Source: Gemmatimonadota bacterium (GTDB lineage Bacteria; Latescibacterota; UBA2968; UBA8231). Taken from it: a stretch of 29,902 bases of DNA. Where the stretch lies: NCBI GenBank assembly GCA_018673255.1, contig JABHDC010000229.1, positions 1 to 29,902 on the forward strand. The letters run 5' to 3'. The notes under the pieces are model-generated. The model saw only the letters and a program-made list of their open reading frames with translations. It had not been told where the DNA came from and did no database searches. Shown in pieces: positions 16,789-25,127 of this stretch (position 1 is its first letter; the number at the start of each line of letters is the position of its first letter). The translations under genes were made by a program, and so were the position numbers.

Positions 16789-17008
16789 GACGCGCCGACG
16801 GCGCCATGGGTATTACGGTCAACACGATTGGAGGGCATGCCCTACGCACCGCCCACCACCAATCGACTAGGCCAGCGTATTCTCGCCATCCGCACGTAGA
16901 CACTGCCGATCCACGTGCGATGCTCGGAGACAGCGTCGGTAGACCGACGCGTCAGCGGTTTCGTCGGGGATCGCAGAGCAGCCCAACGCTACTGTGGTTC
17001 TGGCAGCA

Positions 17009-17944
17009 TCAACGCTGAAGACTCAAAGTGTAGGCGAGCCACGCCGTATGCTTCCACTGGCCATCCTCCATCCGTCTCGGCTGAATGGGGCCGTCCTCGG
17101 ACGAGGAAATGTAGGAGGGTGACAGCGTCAGCGTGATGCCAAGGCCAGTCCCCGTCAACGACAAGGTTTCAGGATCCAGGAACAGTGAATCCGCCACGGC
17201 AACAGTGTCGATGCCTGCGGCCACGGGATACACCGTCTCCTGAATGAAGCGTGGCCGGCTCAGGGAGATTCTCAGTGTGAGTTCGCCGGGTTCGCCTTCG
17301 GTCGCCAGCAACGCCGTCTCGACCTTCGCCTTCACGACAAACATCGTCCCCACCGGCACACTTCGATCGGGCCAGGTCTCCTTCTCCAGGATCTGCAGGT
17401 TGACGAAGAACGGCGGCGGAATCGCCCGTTCTTTGTTCAGATCGACGATCTCGTGCATCAGTCGTTGGTTGATGTCCGTCAGATCCTTCGGCTGTCGCAG
17501 ATCCTGACGGCTGGTCACGTAAACGACGTAGCGATCCATCAGCAGATATAGATGAGGCACACCATTGCTTACCGCCTGAAACGGCCGCAGTGGCCGCAAC
17601 GAGGTATACGACGTGCCGACGCCACGATCGGGGAAGATGTGGTTGTGAGCCATGATCGCTGCCCCTCGCGTACCGAAATCGAGAATGGCACCCCGATACC
17701 AGAGGTCCTCATATTCAAACAGCTGCCCCGACACGCGGTCTGGATAGAGTCGCGCCAGGCCACTCTCGGACAGATCATCGGTGAAGACCTGGTAGAGGGG
17801 AATCGTCCGGTAACTGTCCGGCAGTACCAGAGTCGGCGTCTCGAGGACGGGGTCGGGTGGCGTCCTGGGGCCCGTTGAGTTGTCACTGCAGGCGACCAAC
17901 CCCGACAGCGCCAGCAGGAGCACGATCATGATCATGGTCCACAC
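17009..17944 (-). CDS. Lipoprotein of unknown function, paralogue A
   Basis: A 311-residue predicted lipoprotein: hydrophobic IVLLLALSG followed by lipobox LVAC with Cys19. I recognise no named domain. It is clearly a paralogue of the protein at 18133-19071. Shared landmarks in order are QLFEYEDLWYRGAILDFG, AVSNGVPHLYLLMDRYVVYV, PPPFFVNLQIL, YPVAAGIDTVAVADSLFLDP and GQWKHTAWLAYTLSL. The C-terminal half is rich in beta strands. The GTG start at 17944 has AGGAGGAG about 5 nt upstream. It is transcribed divergently from its paralogue across 188 bp. Association with a TonB receptor through the paralogue suggests a surface-exposed or periplasmic partner in uptake; this is inference. Confidence 0.85.
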   Translation of the reverse strand: MWTMIMIVLLLALSGLVACSDNSTGPRTPPDPVLETPTLVLPDSYRTIPLYQVFTDDLSESGLARLYPDRVSGQLFEYEDLWYRGAILDFGTRGAAIMAHNHIFPDRGVGTSYTSLRPLRPFQAVSNGVPHLYLLMDRYVVYVTSRQDLRQPKDLTDINQRLMHEIVDLNKERAIPPPFFVNLQILEKETWPDRSVPVGTMFVVKAKVETALLATEGEPGELTLRISLSRPRFIQETVYPVAAGIDTVAVADSLFLDPETLSLTGTGLGITLTLSPSYISSSEDGPIQPRRMEDGQWKHTAWLAYTLSLQR

Positions 17945-18045
17945 GTAATCTCCTCCTCTGTTGCTCTTGGTCAGGCGAAATATAGGACCACTCGCCGAGT
18001 TTCGTCCCCGGGTTCAGTCGCCACCAATTGAGGCACGCAGTCTGA

Positions 18046-18060
18046 CCCATTGAGAATGGG
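18046..18060. promoter_or_regulatory. Operator-like dyad between divergent lipoprotein genes
   Basis: A perfect inverted repeat, CCCATT-GAG-AATGGG, near the middle of the 188-bp divergent intergenic region (17945-18132). It could bind a dimeric repressor controlling both genes, or form a small hairpin in the leader of the right-hand gene. Confidence 0.4.
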
Positions 18061-18088
18061 CATAGCCTCGAGAGTAGATGAGTGGCAC

Positions 18089-18100
18089 GGGGTGCACCCC
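18089..18100. promoter_or_regulatory. 12-bp perfect palindrome upstream of the lipoprotein-TonB operon
   Basis: GGGGTGCACCCC lies 33 nt before the start codon at 18133 and 20 nt before its AAGGAGG Shine-Dalgarno. Its place just upstream of the start suggests an operator. No regulator is encoded next to it. Confidence 0.4.
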
Positions 18101-18132
18101 TTCTACATATTGAGCGTGTCAAGGAGGTGGGA

Positions 18133-19071
18133 ATGGTGGTTCGTTGGATCTTGCTCCTTTCTCTTGCTGCCTGCGGCAACGAGGTCGTGAACCCCGACAG
18201 CCAGGGCCCCGCGCGGATCGAACCGCCTTTGGTTCGCCTGCCCACTGCCTTTCGCGGCGACACCCTGTACAGCGTCATGGCGGAGGGAATCGGGTCCGGG
18301 CGAGAGCGACGCTTCCCGGATCTGCACGCTTCGCAGACCTTCGAGTACGCACGCAGGCGTTACTACGGTGTCATCATGGACTTCGGCGATCGTCTGGCGA
18401 CCTTTCTCGCGATGTCCGACGTCTTTCCGGGCCAGTCCACGAGGTTCTCCAATCCGTATCTCGAGGGTCTCGACGTGGCCCGTTTCGTCTACCCCTCATA
18501 CCCCGCGCCGACGCCGGTCTCCAACGGGAGCCCTGAGATCTACTTCAGCCTCGGTCGTTATCTCGTGTATGTCAGCGCGTGGCCGACCCCCGGTGACGCA
18601 GACATCTCGATCTATCGAGCGGCCCAGCTGGCGGACGAGATCCTGTCACTGAACCCGGACCTGCAGGTCCCGAAGCCCTTCTACGTAGCCCTGCGCTCAC
18701 TGAGTGACCAGCCCGAGCAGCCGATCACCGTCGTGCCCGATTCTCAAGTCATCCTCCGAGGGCAGATCGAGACCGTTCTCAGCAGTTCCCCCGGACACCT
18801 GACGCTGACCCTTGCCCTGGGCAAGCCCTTCATGAAGAAGAAGACCTACCCCGTGGCACACGGGATGGACACCATCTCCTTCGCCGACACGCTCACACTG
18901 GGGACGATTGATCTGCCGGCCTCGGGCTCCTCTCTGACCGTGCTCGCCACTCTCGCCCCGCCCTTCGACGCGGTCAGAGCCTACTCGGGGAATGACCTCA
19001 TGAGAAGGCAGCTGCCCAACGGCCTGTGGAGCCACACGGCCCAACTGAAGATCGTCTACGAGGTCGAATGA
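18133..19071 (+). CDS. Lipoprotein of unknown function, paralogue B, coupled to a TonB receptor
   Basis: A 312-residue predicted lipoprotein with a very short signal peptide (MVVRWILLLSLAACGN, lipid-bearing Cys14). It is a paralogue of the divergent 311-residue protein, sharing TFEYARRRYYGVIMDFGDR, PVSNGSPEIYFSLGRYLVYV, VPKPFYVALRSL, YPVAHGMDTISFADTLTL and GLWSHTAQL. No family is recognised. ATG at 18133 has a perfect AAGGAGG 5 nt upstream; the upstream ATG at 18082 has none. Its TGA overlaps the ATG of the TonB-dependent receptor by 4 nt (ATGA), so both are made together. A substrate-binding or barrel-assisting role at the outer membrane is likely from this coupling, comparable in logic to SusC/SusD pairs but without SusD sequence features. 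Confidence 0.87.
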   Translation: MVVRWILLLSLAACGNEVVNPDSQGPARIEPPLVRLPTAFRGDTLYSVMAEGIGSGRERRFPDLHASQTFEYARRRYYGVIMDFGDRLATFLAMSDVFPGQSTRFSNPYLEGLDVARFVYPSYPAPTPVSNGSPEIYFSLGRYLVYVSAWPTPGDADISIYRAAQLADEILSLNPDLQVPKPFYVALRSLSDQPEQPITVVPDSQVILRGQIETVLSSSPGHLTLTLALGKPFMKKKTYPVAHGMDTISFADTLTLGTIDLPASGSSLTVLATLAPPFDAVRAYSGNDLMRRQLPNGLWSHTAQLKIVYEVE

Positions 19072-21899
19072 GCGCCCGCACCTGTCGCAGCCATCCGTTC
19101 CTTGTCGCTCTGCTCTCACTTTGTGTTACGGCCCCCGCCATCGCGAAGGACCTCCGAGGCAGGATCGTCGACGCGGACGACGATCCGATCGCGCAGGTGA
19201 ATGTGACGGTCGCCGATCAATGGTCGACAGTCAGCGATTCCGCTGGGACCTATGCCCTAAGGCGGCTCCCTCCCGGCATTCACAGGGTCCTCTTCACCCA
19301 CGTGAGCTTCGAGCGAAGGGCGCTCACATACTCGACCACATCAGACACGGTGCTGAACGTCACCTTGACCCGCCGAGTGCACGACCGCCAGGAGACGACC
19401 ATCTCCGCATCCCGCGGCCGAGGGGATTGGGCCATCGAGCCGTCCAGTCCCGTCTCGCACACGGCGTTGGACGCCAAATACATCGAGGCGACTCGGACGA
19501 CCGGCGACCTGCCGGCTCTGGCGGCGTCTGTAGCTGGTGCTTGGTCATCGTCAGCGGGGCTTGGTGAGTCCAATCTGACGCTGCGGGGACATGCCAGCGA
19601 TCGCGTCAGCTACTTCATCGACGGCATGCCCATGAATGAGCCTGAGAACCGCGACATGAACTGGGCCGACTGGGCGGGGCTGGCGGGCATGGTCGACGCC
19701 GTGCAGACCGTGCGAGGTCCCAGCTTCATCGCCCAGAGCATGGGTGCCTTCGGTGGGGCCGTCCACTTCCACACACGCGAACCGGAGCCGAACGCGGTCA
19801 AACGGATACGGACGTCGGTGGCGGTATTCCGCACGCAGGGCGCGTCGCGCGGTCGCTATGAGGGTCTCACAGCGACAGGAGACGGTCTGTTCGTCACCAG
19901 CGGCGCTGTGCGCCACCTCGTAGCCGCCTTCGAGACCCATACCGGTCCGGTGCTGAACGGTCGTGCACGATTCACCTTTGGAGTAGAGCGGAAGCTGGGT
20001 GAGTCGTACATCCGTGGGACCTACTACAGCGGCTACGCCTTCTCCGCCCGTGGCGCTGCGAGCCTTGGCCGTCACGAACTCGGAATCCTGTTCATGGGCG
20101 GCCCCCAAGAGCACGAGCAAGCCGATGCCCTCCAGGATCCCTACCTGCTCAAGACCCTCGGACGGGAATACAGCCATGTGAACCACCCCTGGCGCATGGA
20201 CCGCTCCTGGCAGCTGGCCACCGCGCTCCGTGACCGGATACGCCTCTCCTCGCGGCATGTCCTGCTGGTGGATGTGTACGGTACGTCGGGTTGGCGCAAC
20301 GGTGCCCGGTTGATCGGCGGCGTGTTCGATGTCGGCAACGGCACGGTCGGATACCAGCCGGTGGGCAACGGGACCATCGACAACAACGCCTTTGGCCGCC
20401 ACGCGTATTACCTGGAGCAGCGGTTCGGTGTCATCGCGCAGGGCTACGAGCCTAATCTGTGGACCCCATCCGGCGGGGAGTCCACATCCACGGTCACTCA
20501 GCCGGGCTGGTTCAACAACTATTCGCTCGAGCCGCGTTCCCCGGCCCATCTGCTGACCGAACAGAAGACGCACAGCTGGCAACTCGGCCTGCGCCACAAT
20601 CATCATCAAGCCGGGTTGACCGCTGAGATCGTCACGCGGCAGACGCCTCGCTGGGAGTGGCTCCTCGGCGGGAGTGCTCGCGTCTGGTTCGGCCACAGAC
20701 GTGGGTCTGCCGAACTGTTTCGGCTGTCGGACTCGCTGCAGGACGGGCAGGCGACGCTGATCTCTGACCTGCAAGACGTCTACCACTACAACACACGGGT
20801 CTCGCGCCTCTCCGTCTTCGGACGCACGTCCTTCACGCTGACGCCGTTCGCGAGCTTGCACGCCGGCGGCCAGGTGATGTCGGTAGCCAAACATGTCTCG
20901 GAGGAGCCGATCGGATACTTCGACTTCGAGCCCGACATATCCGGTACGCGGTTTTTCCCCGGATACCAGACTCTGATTACGGCCCAGTCGAGCGCCGACC
21001 AGATCCGCTCGACGGGCGAGCCGAGGTTCTGCTCCTGTCAGTATGAAGAGCACTACGCCCTGGCGTCGCCCTGGGCAGGCATTTCCCTTTCCATGGTTGG
21101 CGTCGACCTGTACGCGAATGTGGCGCTCTCGCACCGTGAGCCCGCCATTGCCGACTGGTACGACCCCGACAGAGGACCGCTGTCCGAGGACGGCGACCAG
21201 CAGCTGCTGGAAGCTGAGCGCATGGTCAGCATGGATCTGGGCATCCGTGAACAGTATGAGGACCTGGAGGTCTCCCTCGGTTACTACCGAGCGACATACG
21301 ACGACAAGCTCGAGTCTATCGTGGATGAGCTGGGCCGACGACAATCGATCAACGCGGGGCGGGCAATCTACCAGGGTATCGAAGCAACCCTCACGGGGCG
21401 CGTCGGCCCCTGGTCTTGGCAGGGCAATGCGACCATGGCCCGAAATCGCTGGCGGAAACTGGCCGTCGAGAACGTGTTTGGGGCCGATGCCGACGTCGTC
21501 GAGGGGAACGTCGTGCCCTTTGCCCCAGAGCGCAGCGCGAATTTCCGCCTCGACCATGGGCGAGGACGCATGATGGTGGGGGCGTCTCTGTCATGGTGGG
21601 ACCGCTACTTCGGGACCTACACCAATACGCACACCGACGCCCAGGGGCGCCTCAGCTCATCAGAACTGCCGCACTTCATGGACGTCGGCCTGCACTGGTC
21701 ATACCGGTTGCGGGAGGGCGACGCTCCCCTGGTTGTGCGACTGGACGCGGGCAATCTGCTCAACCGGTGGGAGAACTACCAGCGTGCCCGCCTCGCCATC
21801 GACAGTACGCGCGACGATGGCCTGCGCGGTCTGCCAGCACTGTATGTCCTGCAGGCACCGCTGGTGCACGGTTACTTGACACTGCAAGCGCAGTTCTAG
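19068..21899 (+). CDS. TonB-dependent receptor with carboxypeptidase-like regulatory domain
   Basis: A 943-residue outer-membrane receptor. After a signal peptide (HPFLVALLSLCVTAPAIA, about 1-26), residues 27-103 form a CarboxypepD_reg-like domain (LRGRIVDADDDPIAQVNVTV, DSAGTYALRRLPPG). The plug follows at about 115-235, with SNLTLRGHASDRVSYFIDGM, VDAVQTVRGPSF and SMGAFGGAVHF. The remaining 700 residues are alternating strands of a 22-stranded-type barrel ending in an aromatic (LTLQAQF). Such receptors import large or scarce ligands using TonB energy. The ligand is unknown. The start ATG at 19068 overlaps the stop of the preceding lipoprotein gene. No TonB, ExbB or ExbD gene is in the window. 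Confidence 0.93.
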   Translation: MSARTCRSHPFLVALLSLCVTAPAIAKDLRGRIVDADDDPIAQVNVTVADQWSTVSDSAGTYALRRLPPGIHRVLFTHVSFERRALTYSTTSDTVLNVTLTRRVHDRQETTISASRGRGDWAIEPSSPVSHTALDAKYIEATRTTGDLPALAASVAGAWSSSAGLGESNLTLRGHASDRVSYFIDGMPMNEPENRDMNWADWAGLAGMVDAVQTVRGPSFIAQSMGAFGGAVHFHTREPEPNAVKRIRTSVAVFRTQGASRGRYEGLTATGDGLFVTSGAVRHLVAAFETHTGPVLNGRARFTFGVERKLGESYIRGTYYSGYAFSARGAASLGRHELGILFMGGPQEHEQADALQDPYLLKTLGREYSHVNHPWRMDRSWQLATALRDRIRLSSRHVLLVDVYGTSGWRNGARLIGGVFDVGNGTVGYQPVGNGTIDNNAFGRHAYYLEQRFGVIAQGYEPNLWTPSGGESTSTVTQPGWFNNYSLEPRSPAHLLTEQKTHSWQLGLRHNHHQAGLTAEIVTRQTPRWEWLLGGSARVWFGHRRGSAELFRLSDSLQDGQATLISDLQDVYHYNTRVSRLSVFGRTSFTLTPFASLHAGGQVMSVAKHVSEEPIGYFDFEPDISGTRFFPGYQTLITAQSSADQIRSTGEPRFCSCQYEEHYALASPWAGISLSMVGVDLYANVALSHREPAIADWYDPDRGPLSEDGDQQLLEAERMVSMDLGIREQYEDLEVSLGYYRATYDDKLESIVDELGRRQSINAGRAIYQGIEATLTGRVGPWSWQGNATMARNRWRKLAVENVFGADADVVEGNVVPFAPERSANFRLDHGRGRMMVGASLSWWDRYFGTYTNTHTDAQGRLSSSELPHFMDVGLHWSYRLREGDAPLVVRLDAGNLLNRWENYQRARLAIDSTRDDGLRGLPALYVLQAPLVHGYLTLQAQF

Positions 21900-21972
21900 A
21901 GTCGACCACTACAGGCAACCCCGGCCCCGTCCGCCATCTCGGAACCATACCATTGTGTGTACCGGGCAAGTC

Positions 21973-22542
21973 ATGGCCTCAGAGATGATAGAAAGATCGA
22001 AACAGGGTCTGCTCGATTGCTTGGCGATCGATGATGGAGACCTGAGAGTGCGTGGATGGTGCCGACGGGATATCGATCTGCGCGCCGAGTGGCCTCCCTA
22101 CCCACCACCATACTCGGAGTTCACGTCCGCCATCGGTGCCATGGCACCAGCAGAGCGAGATGCCTACTACCGGGTGCGAGACCAGGATCAGAGGCGGATC
22201 ACGCTTACCGCTGACCACGCATCGGAATCCTGCATCGCTCACATGGCGCTCCTCGACGCGAACCGCGGCGAGGGTACTGTGGACAACATGGGATTACGTG
22301 TTCATCCGAACTGGTGTGGCAGAGGCGTAGGAACGCGGGTCCTTCGACTTGTGGTCACTCGTCTCACAGATGCCGGCTTCCAGCACTTCCGTCTGGACGT
22401 TTCCGAAGCCAATGCACGTGCCATCAGGTGCTACGAGAAGGTTGGATTCGTCCGGACAGAGCCATTCAATCGCGATGGCGTCCCCTTCTGCTGGATGGCA
22501 TTGGAGAGTTCTGAAGTCGAGCATGGGATGGACCAGATCTGA
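21973..22542 (+). CDS. GNAT-family N-acetyltransferase
   Basis: A 189-residue GNAT protein, which would transfer an acetyl group from acetyl-CoA to an amine. The acetyl-CoA-binding motif A is clear: MGLRVHPNWCGRGVGTRVL (about 106-124, with the R-G-x-G turn), followed by FRLDVSEANARAIRCYEKVG, typical of motif B and the C-terminal helix. The N-terminal stretch with WPPYPPPYSEF is shared by a GNAT subgroup of unknown substrate. Start choices are GTG 21955, ATG 21973 and ATG 21985; none has a strong Shine-Dalgarno, so the start is uncertain. The gene stands alone. Confidence 0.88.
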   Translation: MASEMIERSKQGLLDCLAIDDGDLRVRGWCRRDIDLRAEWPPYPPPYSEFTSAIGAMAPAERDAYYRVRDQDQRRITLTADHASESCIAHMALLDANRGEGTVDNMGLRVHPNWCGRGVGTRVLRLVVTRLTDAGFQHFRLDVSEANARAIRCYEKVGFVRTEPFNRDGVPFCWMALESSEVEHGMDQI

Positions 22543-22569
22543 GAATCCGGGTGAGAGGAAGGAGAAGGC

Positions 22570-22740
22570 GTGACGAAGCTGCAGTTCATCAACGGTTCGG
22601 CACGTCGCAGGATGGCCTGTGACGGAGTGAACGCAGGTGCGGGGCGTGCCACCACGGCTGGACTCCCAAGGCTACAAGCGTTCTGCCTGCTGTCGGATTG
22701 TGGATCCGAGTTCAATGTCGCCCATGTTCCTGGCGCATAG
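22570..22740 (+). CDS. Possible small ORF, unrecognised
   Basis: A 56-codon frame starting with GTG, preceded by AAGGAG at about 5 nt, and ending TAG at 22738-22740. It lies in the 265-bp gap between the GNAT gene and the propeller lipoprotein. The predicted peptide (MTKLQFINGS...) resembles nothing I know and has no signal peptide or membrane segment. Only the ribosome-binding site supports it. The rest of this gap holds the hairpin before the next gene. Confidence 0.22.
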   Translation: MTKLQFINGSARRRMACDGVNAGAGRATTAGLPRLQAFCLLSDCGSEFNVAHVPGA

Positions 22741-22786
22741 AGCGACACCAGAAAATGTTGCGCGAGGTCATGCAGCCTTGGTTCCT

Positions 22787-22809
22787 ATGGAGTGAGGCCA
22801 TCACTCCAT
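22787..22809 (+). promoter_or_regulatory. Hairpin covering the ribosome-binding site and start codon
   Basis: ATGGAGTGA (22787-22795) pairs perfectly with TCACTCCAT (22801-22809) around a GGCCA loop. The right arm includes the first two bases of the start codon at 22808, and the left arm and loop contain the only Shine-Dalgarno-like bases (GGAG, GTGAGG). In the mRNA this 9-bp stem would hide the initiation site, so translation may be conditional. Confidence 0.6.
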
Positions 22810-23956
22810 GACTACGATCATTCGCACTCTTCACCTTTCCGCACCTGCGGCCCTCCTGCTCCTGTTCCTTGGCTGCAGTCGCGGGTCTCCTGTGAAGATC
22901 GAACCCCTCTCCTCAGGCTTCACCACTGCAGTGCTGACCGAGTCGTGGCTGGCGATCGAGCACGATGGCGGCGTCACGGTCATGCGTCCCGATGGCACGG
23001 ATGCCAGATTTCTTCCTGGCACTGCCACCGAATCCTGGTCACCCGGCGCTGTGTGGCTGGGCCTGCGCGTTGGACGTGGAATGGCCGCGTATGATCCGTC
23101 GAACGAGGAGATGATTCCACTCTTTGAAAATGGCATTTTTGGTGCATGGTCTCCCGATGCGACAAATATCACATACACTCCGTCTCGCACAGGGGGCCTG
23201 TCCGAAGTCTGGATACAGGAGATTGCGTCGGGTGAGTACAGGATCCTCGGCCAGGGCACGGCAGTCGATTGGTCATCTGACGGCGAGTGGATTGCAGCCG
23301 TATGGTCGCCGCCAGACCTTCCAGGCGGCGCTTCGCGCTGGATCCATCTGCTTCGTACCGATCAGAGCGGCGACGTCCGAGATCTCGGACAGCTGGGCGG
23401 AGTATCCCAGGGCGCTTTCTCAGCCGACAGTAGATGGGTTCGGTATTGGGCTGGCAGCGCACTAGATCCCAAGCTTCGAGCCGTGAGCGTGGACGGCACT
23501 GAAGACCTCCTGCTGCACGCATCTCTCGAATTCGGTGGCCTCACGAGCTGGTCGCCCACCGGTGACGACATCGCCTTTGCTGCGACTCCCGGCGGTTTCC
23601 AGCTCTATATCACCTCACCCCACAGGGCAACCAGGACTCTGAATGCTTTCGGGGTCTCGCCGCGGTGGTCTCCCGATGGTGCCTGGCTTGGCTACGGTCC
23701 GAGCCCATGGCACCCTTCCACCCCGCCAAATGCTGTGCGTGTGATCAGTACGAGAAGCTCGCAGAAGCTGCTGGTCGGCGAGACGAATGGCTCCTTCAGT
23801 TGGTCACCTGATTCGCAATTGATGGCGATTGCAGCTCCTGAGGGCTCGTCGAATGGGATCTATCTCGTCGATTTCAAGACTGGTGAGAAGAGGAGAGTGG
23901 CCGATGGCGACCGCGTCCTGTGGTCGCCGCCCATACGCGAACTCACATCGCCATGA
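22808..23956 (+). CDS. PD40/WD40-like beta-propeller lipoprotein
   Basis: A 382-residue predicted lipoprotein with signal segment APAALLLLFLGC and lipid-bearing Cys23. The mature part holds repeated blades of the TolB/PD40 type: ESWSPGAVWLGLRV, GAWSPDATNITYT, VDWSSDGEWIAAVW, GAFSADSRWVRYW, TSWSPTGDDIAFA, PRWSPDGAWLGYG and FSWSPDSQLMAIA, about seven in all, enough to close a propeller. Such domains bind proteins or ligands in the periplasm or at the surface; a catalytic function is not evident. The start lies in a perfect hairpin (22787-22809). A GNAT gene follows on the same strand after about 200 nt. Confidence 0.87.
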   Translation: MTTIIRTLHLSAPAALLLLFLGCSRGSPVKIEPLSSGFTTAVLTESWLAIEHDGGVTVMRPDGTDARFLPGTATESWSPGAVWLGLRVGRGMAAYDPSNEEMIPLFENGIFGAWSPDATNITYTPSRTGGLSEVWIQEIASGEYRILGQGTAVDWSSDGEWIAAVWSPPDLPGGASRWIHLLRTDQSGDVRDLGQLGGVSQGAFSADSRWVRYWAGSALDPKLRAVSVDGTEDLLLHASLEFGGLTSWSPTGDDIAFAATPGGFQLYITSPHRATRTLNAFGVSPRWSPDGAWLGYGPSPWHPSTPPNAVRVISTRSSQKLLVGETNGSFSWSPDSQLMAIAAPEGSSNGIYLVDFKTGEKRRVADGDRVLWSPPIRELTSP

Positions 23957-24152
23957 TCGGCGTCTTCGCCGAGTGGGCCACGCTTGAGGATCAGAGCGCG
24001 ATCTCACAGATGGTGGTCACAGTATCCAGAGAGCCATGTTTCAGTGAAAACAGACACGTCTTATGTCACTCCGCCCTGGATGCACTCCAGCCGAACTGCA
24101 TCCAACATGGAGAAGAGCTGAAGGCGTCCTCAACCGACATGGGAGAACGAGT

Positions 24153-25043
24153 GTGCCACTGGAAAGATGGGATCTGAACCGGGCCGCAGATCTGACCGAC
24201 TTCTACAACGAGCAAATCAGGTCTCTGCCCTTCGGCTACCCGGTCATGCCTGAGGAACTCACAGCTGGCATGACCTGGAGCCAGGCACCCCAGCTGATCG
24301 ACCATGAGTGCGAGGAACTGGTCACATTCGTCGATCACGGCAAAATCCTGGCGATGGTTCATCTGGGGTGCTGCAGGTATCCGGGATCGGATGAGAAGCT
24401 TGGACTGATTCGCTTCTTCGCGTGCCAGTCGGATTGTGTCGATGAAGCCCGGGACGCACTGCGTTGCGCCGAGAAGTTGCTTGCTGAGCGGGATCTCCAT
24501 CGCATCATCGCCTTCCCAATCGAACATGGTTACAGATGCTATCAGGCTGGGCGCGGTTTTCTCGTAGACCGGTGGACGCACATTCTGGGGCTCCTGCGCA
24601 CACAGGGCTATGAATACGATGAAGGGCAGGTCCTGCTTCAGATGGAGTCCCTCGACAGAACACCATTCGTGACGCCCGATCCCATTTCGGATATCGAGGT
24701 CGTGGTGACACCCGGGGCCGGAGATTCCACCGATCTGAGAATCGAGCTCGTTCGGGGCGATCAGCAGCTCGGTCGATGCACAAGTCGGGGACTGTCGGTG
24801 CACCACTCGGCAGTTGAGGCTCGCGACCAGTTCATCGTGGAAGGCCTGCACGTGACCGGAGACCTGCGTGGCCAGGGCTGGGGGCGCTATCTCCTGTCCA
24901 GGATGCATCACGAGAGAGCCGAACAGGGCTACCGAAGGGCGACGATCGGCACCGATCGCGACAACAGCGTCGCTCTTCTGCTGTATGGCAGTTGCGGCTA
25001 CCAGATCACATGCAGCGAGTGGACATTCTGCAAGAGTCTGTAG
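24153..25043 (+). CDS. GNAT-like acetyltransferase, probably two GNAT folds
   Basis: A 296-residue protein. The C-terminal part carries a clear GNAT motif A, VEGLHVTGDLRGQGWGRYLL (about 229-248), then IGTDRDNSVALLLYGSCGYQ, the motif B and final helix. The N-terminal half (DFYNEQIRSLPFGYPV, then ILAMVHLGCCRY and LGLIRFFACQ) looks like a second, degenerate GNAT fold, a known arrangement in tandem-GNAT proteins. The start is placed at GTG 24153 because GGGAG lies 7 nt upstream and the family-like sequence starts here; ATG at 24063 would add 30 unconvincing residues. The gap 23957-24152 shows nothing else convincing. Substrate unknown. Confidence 0.75.
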   Translation: MPLERWDLNRAADLTDFYNEQIRSLPFGYPVMPEELTAGMTWSQAPQLIDHECEELVTFVDHGKILAMVHLGCCRYPGSDEKLGLIRFFACQSDCVDEARDALRCAEKLLAERDLHRIIAFPIEHGYRCYQAGRGFLVDRWTHILGLLRTQGYEYDEGQVLLQMESLDRTPFVTPDPISDIEVVVTPGAGDSTDLRIELVRGDQQLGRCTSRGLSVHHSAVEARDQFIVEGLHVTGDLRGQGWGRYLLSRMHHERAEQGYRRATIGTDRDNSVALLLYGSCGYQITCSEWTFCKSL

Positions 25044-25116
25044 GCCCTTTGCTGCGTTCGTTGGCTTAGTCCGAACGTTAGCCGTTTGCGGCTACCCACG
25101 CGTTCTCACAGGGCCT
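25042..25116. terminator. Nested inverted repeats between convergent genes
   Basis: The 84-nt gap between the GNAT-like gene and the LuxR regulator holds a 6-bp stem, TAGCCG-TTTG-CGGCTA (25079-25094), inside a wider 7-bp repeat, AGGCCCT (25042-25048) with AGGGCCT (25110-25116). The position between two stop codons suggests a bidirectional terminator. The stems are short and no U-run follows. Confidence 0.4.
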
Positions 25117-25127
25117 TCCGAACAAGA

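Noticed and set aside
18082..18097. Sigma54-like TGGCACG upstream of the lipoprotein-TonB operon
   Set aside because: The -24 half is a perfect match but the nearest GC is two bases too close; sigma54 spacing is strict.
19551..21557. Long minus-strand open frame (668 codons) opposite the TonB receptor
   Set aside because: It is the antisense shadow of a clearly recognised receptor gene in GC-rich DNA; no domain is visible.
23953..24177. 74-codon frame starting with an ATGA overlap at the end of the propeller lipoprotein
   Set aside because: No Shine-Dalgarno, no recognisable sequence, and it runs over the better supported start of the GNAT-like gene at 24153.
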